DNA of 64,000 bases, taken from the IMG/VR virus record IMGVR_UViG_3300027782_000047, positions 1-64,000 of that record, one strand, 5' to 3'. The position numbers and the translations under genes are program-made. The first letter of the stretch is position 1. Every line of letters begins with the position of its first letter. This stretch comes from a virus. Shown here piece by piece: positions 57,840-64,000 of this stretch. The notes under the pieces were generated by a model. That model was not told the DNA's origin. It was given only the letters and a program-made list of their open reading frames with translations, and ran no database searches.

Positions 57840-60770
57840 ATGCCAACGCAATTACAGTTAAGAAGAGGAAATACAGCCCAAACTGCAACATTTACTGGAG
57901 CAGTGGCTGAGATTACCGTTGACACAGATAAGAAAACAGTTGTTGTCCACGATGGCACAACAGCTGGTGGTTTCGCTCTCGCTTTAGAATCAGCGCAGTT
58001 AGACCAATTTGCATTCACAAAAGCAAACTTAGCGTTTGATAGAGCAAACTCGGCATTCGCTCAAGCAAATGCAGCCTATAGTACAGCTAATACAAAATTC
58101 AATTCTGCTGGTGGTACAATTTCTGGTAATGTAATTGTAACTGGTAATGTAACTCCAACAACGGATAATATTTATAGTTTAGGTTCGTCATCTAATCGTT
58201 GGAAAGATTTGTTTGTTGGACCAGGTTCAATTAACATTGATGGCATTGTTATTGGAAATAATGGTGGGCAGATTGTAATCTCTGGCGCATCTGATTTTGT
58301 TTTTCAATCAACAACTGGTGCACCTTCCGTATCATCATCGGCTAGTGCTAACATTGCGCTTAATGCTTTCAATCAAGCCAATCTAGCATTCAATCAAGCA
58401 AATACTTCTTACGGTTCTTTTGCACAAGCTAACTTAGCATACACACAAGCAAACTCTGGTGTTGGTATTGCTGTTTCTGCATTTGCTCAAGCCAACTTAG
58501 CGTTTACGGCTGCAAATAATGCCGTATCTACAGGACAAGCAAACGTTGGTGCTGGATTAATTACAGTTACTAGTGCTTATCAAGTAAACGTTGGTGCTGG
58601 CTTAATTGGCGTTACCTCGGCGTATGGAGCAAACGTTGGAGCGGCTAGAATTGCAGATGTTGCTTCTGGTCAGGCTAATGTTGGCGCAAGTGTAATTACA
58701 TTAAACAATAATATTGGCAATGCATTCAATCAAGCAAATTTAGCATTTACGGCTGCAAATAATGCAGTTGACACTTGGGTTAGAAATCAAGCTAATGCCG
58801 CATATAATGCCGCAAACACAGCAGTAACAACTGGTCAAGCAAACGTAGGTGCTGGACTTATTAGTGTAACATCAGCATATCAAGCAAACGTTGGTGCTGG
58901 ATTAATTAGTACCAAATCTGCATATGAAGCCAATGTAGGCGTTGCTATTGCATCAGGACAAGCAAACGTAGGTAATGCAATTACTACTGTAACATCTGCT
59001 TATCAAGCAAACGTTGGTGCAAGTATAATTACAACTACTAATGCATACCAAGCAAACGCTGGTGCTGGTTTAATTACTGAAGTAGCCGCACGGCAAGCAA
59101 ACGTTGGTGCAAGTGTTATTACTTTGTCTAATAACATAACTAATGTATTTAATCAGGCTAATCTAGCATTTACGGCTGCAAACAATGCTGTAGATACTTG
59201 GGTTAGAAATCAAGCTAACTCCGCGTATGATAGAGCAAATTCATCATTTGCACAGGCTAACTTAGCATACACCACAGCAAATGCCGCATTACCTAAAACT
59301 GGTGGTACAATTACTGGCGACTTGACAGTTTCGGGTAACTTATTTATTTCTGGTAATACAACAACACTTAACGTTACCTCATTGAGTGTCTCGGATACTC
59401 TTATTCATTTAGGTAATGAAAATGAATCAGATTCGTTGGATATTGGTTTTATTGGTCACTATGCTAATACGCCAAACAATCACACAGGTTTGATTCGTAA
59501 ATTTACCGATGGTAGATATTACTTGTTTGATAACCTACTAACAAATGTTGAACCAACTAATATTGTTGATATTGCAAACACAAGAGTTGCAACATTAAGC
59601 GCAAATCTAATCACGAATGTAATCACATTGCGCGGACTTGATCCATTAGATTACTCAAATACAATTTACAGTAATGCACAAGCAAATACTGGTGCCGCAG
59701 TTATTTCATTAACTTCTGCATATCAAGCAAATACTGGTGCAGCCGCTTTAGCTGGTCAAGCAAACGTAGGTGCAGGATTAATATCTGTAACATCAGCATA
59801 TCAAGCAAATGTGGGTGCCGCTAGAATTGATGCGAATACGGCTAATACAACTTTAGCGGCTAGTATTGCTTCGGGTAGACTTGCGGATAACGCTAACGTT
59901 GGTGCAAGTATAATTACAGTTACAAATGCATATCAAGCAAACGTTGGTGCTGGTAGAATTGCTGATGTTGCGTCAGGACAAGCAAACGTAGGTGCTGGTT
60001 TAATTGCTGTAACATCTGCTTATCAAGCTAACGTTGGTTCAGCTAGAATTGATGCGAATACGGCTAATACAACTTTAGCCGCTAGTATTGTTTCTGGTAG
60101 ACAAGCTGATAATGCTAATCTTGGTGCTACTATAATTACAGTTACTTCTGCATATCAATCAAACGTTGGCGCAGGTTTAATTACAGTTACTTCTGCGTAT
60201 CAATCGAATGTTGGTTCTGCAATCGCTCAAGGTCAAGCTAATACAGGTGCCGCAGTTATTTCATTAACATCTGCATATCAAGCTAACGCTGGCGCTGGTG
60301 ATATTACTGTTACCAATAACTATCAAGCAAATGTCGGTGCAGTAAACATTGCTAAAGTTGCAAAAGCTGGTGATGTAATGACTGGTGCTTTGTCTACCAG
60401 CGGTGCATTGATTGGTGCAAGTTTAACATCAAACACAATAGCAACAATTAACACAAATGCAGTTTATGAATCTACTGCTGTAACAACTGCGGCGGCTACT
60501 CAATTTACATTAGATTCATTCTCAACAACTGCATATCGTTCAGCTAAATATCTCGTTCAGATTTCTAGCGGTTCATCATATGAATTACTAGAGATGACTT
60601 TGATTCATGATGGAACGACTGTGTATTTGTCTCAGTATGGTAACATTAAAACTGGTGCAACATTGGGTGTATTTGACGCTACAATTTCAACTGGCACTTT
60701 AAGTTTGTTAGCTACACCAAACAATGCAGTAACTACATTTAAGACAGCCATAACTCTGATACCGGCATAA
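57840..60770 (+). CDS. Long repetitive tail fibre protein
   Basis: This is a 976-residue protein. The N-terminal MPTQLQLRRGNTAQTATFTGAVAEITVDTDKKTVVVHDG is a common fibre/virion attachment module. The bulk (about 60-840) consists of short repeats of two types, FNQANLAFTAANNAV and QANVGAGLITVTSAY, with few charged residues, fitting an extended fibrous shaft. A SGNTTTLNVTSLSVSDTLIHLGNENESDSLDIGF insert lies near 505-545. The C-terminal domain (YLVQISSGSSYELLEMTLIHDGTTVYLSQYG) is seen at the ends of other fibre proteins. It is probably a long tail fibre shaft. Confidence 0.83.
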   Translation: MPTQLQLRRGNTAQTATFTGAVAEITVDTDKKTVVVHDGTTAGGFALALESAQLDQFAFTKANLAFDRANSAFAQANAAYSTANTKFNSAGGTISGNVIVTGNVTPTTDNIYSLGSSSNRWKDLFVGPGSINIDGIVIGNNGGQIVISGASDFVFQSTTGAPSVSSSASANIALNAFNQANLAFNQANTSYGSFAQANLAYTQANSGVGIAVSAFAQANLAFTAANNAVSTGQANVGAGLITVTSAYQVNVGAGLIGVTSAYGANVGAARIADVASGQANVGASVITLNNNIGNAFNQANLAFTAANNAVDTWVRNQANAAYNAANTAVTTGQANVGAGLISVTSAYQANVGAGLISTKSAYEANVGVAIASGQANVGNAITTVTSAYQANVGASIITTTNAYQANAGAGLITEVAARQANVGASVITLSNNITNVFNQANLAFTAANNAVDTWVRNQANSAYDRANSSFAQANLAYTTANAALPKTGGTITGDLTVSGNLFISGNTTTLNVTSLSVSDTLIHLGNENESDSLDIGFIGHYANTPNNHTGLIRKFTDGRYYLFDNLLTNVEPTNIVDIANTRVATLSANLITNVITLRGLDPLDYSNTIYSNAQANTGAAVISLTSAYQANTGAAALAGQANVGAGLISVTSAYQANVGAARIDANTANTTLAASIASGRLADNANVGASIITVTNAYQANVGAGRIADVASGQANVGAGLIAVTSAYQANVGSARIDANTANTTLAASIVSGRQADNANLGATIITVTSAYQSNVGAGLITVTSAYQSNVGSAIAQGQANTGAAVISLTSAYQANAGAGDITVTNNYQANVGAVNIAKVAKAGDVMTGALSTSGALIGASLTSNTIATINTNAVYESTAVTTAAATQFTLDSFSTTAYRSAKYLVQISSGSSYELLEMTLIHDGTTVYLSQYGNIKTGATLGVFDATISTGTLSLLATPNNAVTTFKTAITLIPA

Positions 60771-60800
60771 TAAAATTTATCAACAAAGGGATAGTGAACT

Positions 60801-62294
60801 TTGGCATCTAATCAAGACTTCATAGTAAAGAATGGGCTAACTGTTGGCTCATCGCAAGTGATTGCCGCCAATGGTCGTTGGGTTGGTGTCAGCACTGGTT
60901 TAATAGGACCTCAAGGCGCACAGGGTGCTCAAGGTCCAACAGGAGGCACTGGACCTCAAGGTGCTCAAGGGCCTGCTGGTCCTACTGGACCTCAAGGTGC
61001 TCAGGGAGCAACAGGCGGTACTGGTCCTACTGGTCCTCAAGGAGCCCAAGGCGCACAAGGAAATTCTGGCGGTACAGGACCAACAGGACCCCAAGGCGCA
61101 CAGGGACCAGCAGGACCAACTGGACCTCAAGGAGCACAGGGAACACAAGGACCAACTGGACCACCAGGAGGAACTGGCGCTCAAGGCGCACAGGGTCCAG
61201 CTGGACCAACAGGACCAACAGGACCACAGGGCGCACAAGGAGCCCAAGGCGCACAGGGAGTTGCAGGACCAACTGGTCCATTGGGACCAACAGGTCCGAC
61301 TGGCGCACAAGGCGCACAAGGCGCACAGGGACCAACAGGACCAACAGGACCTTCGGGAGCAACTATTGATAATACAAACAGAACATTAAACAGTTTGACG
61401 TTCACTGGCCAAGGTGGAAATTCTGGTAATGCACCATCAAGTTATTATTACTCATTACATCAAAAAACTGGTCCATGGACAGGCCCATATCCAGATTTAT
61501 CAATCAATTATCATACTGGCATTTCGTTTGGCGCTCTTGCAGGTTATGAAGGTTATTCTTTTTGGGATGATGCTCCCCAAAGCACATTAGTTTTTAGAAT
61601 TAATGGCTCCAGCAATTATTCATACAAATATTACTGGCAATATACAAACACAACTGGTTATTACTCAGATACAAATAGTTGGCACTTGATACCAAATACT
61701 GGTAGTTCATATGGTTCAATGCAATTACAAGGCTCAAGAAATAGCTGGCGTGGTATTCATTTTTATGATGGCGGAAATATTCCTCATTTGATGTTTGATG
61801 GTGGCGCAAACGGTGGAATTTATTTTGAATCTGGCCGATGGGCGATGTATTATAGTTACGGAAATGCTAGTTGGGGAATTAATACATCAACAACTTCCTC
61901 TGGTGTTGCATTGTATGCATCTGGAGACATATACTCAACGGGTAACATCACAGCATATTCTGACGGAAGAAAAAAAGATAATGTAGTTGCTATAAAGAAT
62001 GCATTAGATGGAGTATTAAAATTAAGAGGTGTAACATATACCTGGAATGACAAAAAAGAATCTGATATCGGTTATGGTAAAACAGAGATTGGTGTTATTG
62101 CTCAAGAGGTTGAAAAAGTATTTCCAGAAGTTGTTAAATACATGGAAGACGTTGATGTGTATTCAGTTGCTTATGGTAACATCACAGCAATATTGATTGA
62201 AGCTATAAAAGAACAACATTCTATTATAACTAGTCAAAATGATAGATTAGAGAGAATAGAAAACTTTATTAATAATTACTTGGAGAAAAAATAA
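60801..62294 (+). CDS. Collagen-like tail fibre with S74 chaperone, copy A
   Basis: The start is TTG 60801, chosen because the next residues ([15 protein letters not shown]) match the ATG-started paralog at 62733. The 497-residue protein has a 35-residue attachment module, about 155 residues of collagen-like GxQ/GPT triplets (60906-61365), a Tyr/Ser/Asn-rich beta tip domain (about 205-375), and a C-terminal S74-type chaperone ([28 protein letters not shown], coiled tail). The tip domain is probably the receptor-binding part. Confidence 0.85.
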   Translation: MASNQDFIVKNGLTVGSSQVIAANGRWVGVSTGLIGPQGAQGAQGPTGGTGPQGAQGPAGPTGPQGAQGATGGTGPTGPQGAQGAQGNSGGTGPTGPQGAQGPAGPTGPQGAQGTQGPTGPPGGTGAQGAQGPAGPTGPTGPQGAQGAQGAQGVAGPTGPLGPTGPTGAQGAQGAQGPTGPTGPSGATIDNTNRTLNSLTFTGQGGNSGNAPSSYYYSLHQKTGPWTGPYPDLSINYHTGISFGALAGYEGYSFWDDAPQSTLVFRINGSSNYSYKYYWQYTNTTGYYSDTNSWHLIPNTGSSYGSMQLQGSRNSWRGIHFYDGGNIPHLMFDGGANGGIYFESGRWAMYYSYGNASWGINTSTTSSGVALYASGDIYSTGNITAYSDGRKKDNVVAIKNALDGVLKLRGVTYTWNDKKESDIGYGKTEIGVIAQEVEKVFPEVVKYMEDVDVYSVAYGNITAILIEAIKEQHSIITSQNDRLERIENFINNYLEKK

Positions 62295-62725
62295 TGGCGC
62301 TAATCAGAGATTATGAATTACCAGGAACTGGTGTAACTGTTGCTAATGCATATCATGTAGTAACAAAAGTTGATGTGGATAAAAGAACACAAGATATTTC
62401 TGCACCTCCAGATCCATCAAGACCCGGTGGCTTTACTGCTGGTCATCAAGAAGTTGGAAAAGAATTATTTTGGAAAGCTGGTTATATTGGAACTATTTCC
62501 ATCACAATATGGAAAGATGCACAAGCAAGAAATGATGGATTACAGCCTTTAGGATTTTTGGGAATGCATCCATCAGATAATAAGTATGGTGCAAGTCTAT
62601 CACAAGATGTAAAGAATTATCAACCTAGATTTTTCATTGATGTAGACTCACAAGACAATTATGTAACTCAAGCATATGCTTATCTAAAAACAACACCGTA
62701 CTATTTGAACTCAACAGAAGTTTAA
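62294..62725 (+). CDS. 143-residue virion-region protein
   Basis: The ATG overlaps the preceding stop by one base. The compact protein starts [31 protein letters not shown]. It lies between two collagen-like fibre genes, and proteins with this start occur in fibre regions of T4-like aquatic phages (recalled). A fibre accessory or capping role is likely but unproven. Confidence 0.7.
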   Translation: MALIRDYELPGTGVTVANAYHVVTKVDVDKRTQDISAPPDPSRPGGFTAGHQEVGKELFWKAGYIGTISITIWKDAQARNDGLQPLGFLGMHPSDNKYGASLSQDVKNYQPRFFIDVDSQDNYVTQAYAYLKTTPYYLNSTEV

Positions 62726-62732
62726 TTCTTAA

Positions 62733-64000
62733 ATGGCATCTAATCAAGACTTCATCGTAAAGAACGGCTTAACAATAGGCGGTTCGCAAGTAATTGCTGC
62801 CAATGGTCGTTGGGTTGGGGTCACCACTGGTCTTATCGGTGCCACTGGTCTTCAAGGACCCGCAGGACCGCAAGGCGCAACAGGACCGACCGGACCTCAG
62901 GGCGCACAAGGAACTCAAGGCGCACAGGGAGTTGCAGGACCTCAAGGCGCACAAGGACCAGCCGGCGGCACTGGACCAACTGGACCACAAGGCGCTCAAG
63001 GTCCTGCTGGCGGTACAGGACCAACGGGTCCTCAAGGAGCCCAAGGTGCTCAAGGTTCTGCTGGACCTCCGGGACCGACTGGCGCTCAAGGTCCTACAGG
63101 CGCTCAAGGTCCTACTGGCGCTCAAGGGCCAACCGGTGCTACAGGACCTACTGGACCAACAGGCGGCAATTCAGGAAATGATACTTACGTTGCTTGGGGT
63201 CAATTAGAAGCACATAGCACTTATACGAATTTTAATTCATCAGTAAATTATTGGGGCTTCACTTATGTTCAAGGAAGCACTAATGCTCCAAATTCAACAT
63301 CATCTCAATGGTACCGAGGAAGATTTTCCCTAGGAAATGCATATGGTAAAAATTATGGTGGTAGCGATTATTGGTTAGAACTAGCTTGGCCAAGAGAAAA
63401 TCCAACCACAGCAGGACATATGTGGAGAAGAAATGGAGAAGCTGGTGGCGTTGGCTCTTGGACACAAGTTGGTGCAAACATTATTGGTACAGGATCTGCT
63501 ACATCAGATTATAGAGCACCAATCTTCTACGATTCTAATGATACCGGATATTATGTAAATCCTAATAGTGGTACAAATTTAAAGTTTCTTCAAGTTTCTG
63601 GTGCATGGGCCAGTTCGCCTTTTGGATCAGCTCATGAACAATTTACAATTCGTACAAACTATCCATCATACACACTTCGTAATACCGATACTGGATATTA
63701 TTGGTTAGTACATCACGCTGCTGATTACACTATTAATTGGTACGGTGGTGGAGGTGGCGTAGATGGATCTTCATGGAATAGAAACTTCTACGTTGATATG
63801 AGTGGTAACATAACAGCAAGAGGAAACGTTACAGCATATTCTGATGTTAGATTAAAAATCAATATTGTGACCATCAACAATGCAATAGATAAAGTAAAAC
63901 GACTAAGAGGTGTTTATTTTGATTGGATTGATTCTGGTGAGCATTCCCTAGGAATGATTGCACAGGAAGTTGAAGAAGTTCTTCCAGAATTGGTTATGAC
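62733..64000 (+). CDS. Collagen-like tail fibre with S74 chaperone, copy B (partial)
   Basis: The frame is open from ATG 62733 to the window end (422 codons). Its first 33 residues are nearly identical to copy A. The collagen-like triplets (62838-63170) are shorter, and the tip domain (about 150-365) is different. The frame then enters an S74-type domain ([32 protein letters not shown]), so only the last part of the chaperone should be missing. Same architecture but different tip suggests an alternative receptor specificity. Confidence 0.85.
   Translation, partial: MASNQDFIVKNGLTIGGSQVIAANGRWVGVTTGLIGATGLQGPAGPQGATGPTGPQGAQGTQGAQGVAGPQGAQGPAGGTGPTGPQGAQGPAGGTGPTGPQGAQGAQGSAGPPGPTGAQGPTGAQGPTGAQGPTGATGPTGPTGGNSGNDTYVAWGQLEAHSTYTNFNSSVNYWGFTYVQGSTNAPNSTSSQWYRGRFSLGNAYGKNYGGSDYWLELAWPRENPTTAGHMWRRNGEAGGVGSWTQVGANIIGTGSATSDYRAPIFYDSNDTGYYVNPNSGTNLKFLQVSGAWASSPFGSAHEQFTIRTNYPSYTLRNTDTGYYWLVHHAADYTINWYGGGGGVDGSSWNRNFYVDMSGNITARGNVTAYSDVRLKINIVTINNAIDKVKRLRGVYFDWIDSGEHSLGMIAQEVEEVLPELVM

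Noticed and set aside
1-64000. Integrase, transposase or insertion sequence
   Set aside because: I saw no recombinase or transposase motif and no terminal inverted repeats; the accessory block has only the 48-bp repeats.

Overview
The window is a 64-kb piece of an AT-rich, tailed, contractile (T4-type) bacteriophage genome. The evidence is a nearly complete T4-style baseplate set (gp25, gp6, gp7, gp8, a gp10-like giant, gp53, gp48, gp54, gp26, gp27, split gp5), T4-type replication and late-transcription genes (RNase H, gp59, gp32, gp33, DsbA), and T4-like late promoters (TATAAATA/CATAAATA). The host is probably a Gram-negative aquatic bacterium. A betaproteobacterium is my best guess, from a two-piece (permuted) tmRNA with a short tag ending in FELAA and a Bug/TctC-type solute-binding protein; this is inference.

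Layout. (1) 1-1150: eight tRNA genes (Gly, His, Val, Leu-CAA, Thr, Phe, Leu-UAA, Arg), all with encoded CCA, preceded by degenerate tRNA-like DNA and followed by a strong terminator. (2) 955-2226, minus strand: three translationally coupled small membrane-protein genes. (3) 2269-14488, plus strand: early/middle genes with strong sigma70-type promoters (TTGACA, extended -10). They include RNase H, a GT2 glycosyltransferase, GalE, a ClpP-like protease, a SWIM zinc-finger protein, a GP88-family protein, PhoH, a PD-(D/E)XK nuclease and many tiny unknowns. (4) 14477-15364: a circularly permuted tmRNA (tag ANDSRFELAA) and a secreted outer-membrane beta-barrel-like protein. (5) 15389-20604: an accessory block bounded by two related adhesin genes that share a 48-bp upstream repeat. 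It carries a PP-loop (asparagine-synthase-like) protein, a Bug/TctC periplasmic binding protein, a glycine-rich adhesin and a ferritin-like metal hydrolase. (6) 20630-25166: SleB-type lysin, AAA+ ATPase, DsbA, gp33, gp59, a HAD phosphatase, gp32. (7) 25165-30067, minus strand: tape-measure-like protein with a lysozyme-like domain, small assembly protein, gp26, gp54, an unknown, gp4. (8) 30067-50287, plus strand: baseplate hub and wedge. (9) 50290-64000: tail-fibre region with collagen-like fibres, S74 chaperone domains and highly repetitive fibres; the last fibre gene runs off the window.

The regulatory logic can be read in the DNA. Early genes use host-like promoters, at least three of which place +1 on the start codon (leaderless mRNAs). 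Late genes use TATAAATA-type boxes, which fits the encoded gp33 and DsbA. The most unusual content is the phage-borne two-piece tmRNA, the Bug-type binding protein in an adhesin-flanked cassette, the class-I-looking tRNA-Leu genes, and a beta-rich module inserted into five different baseplate proteins.
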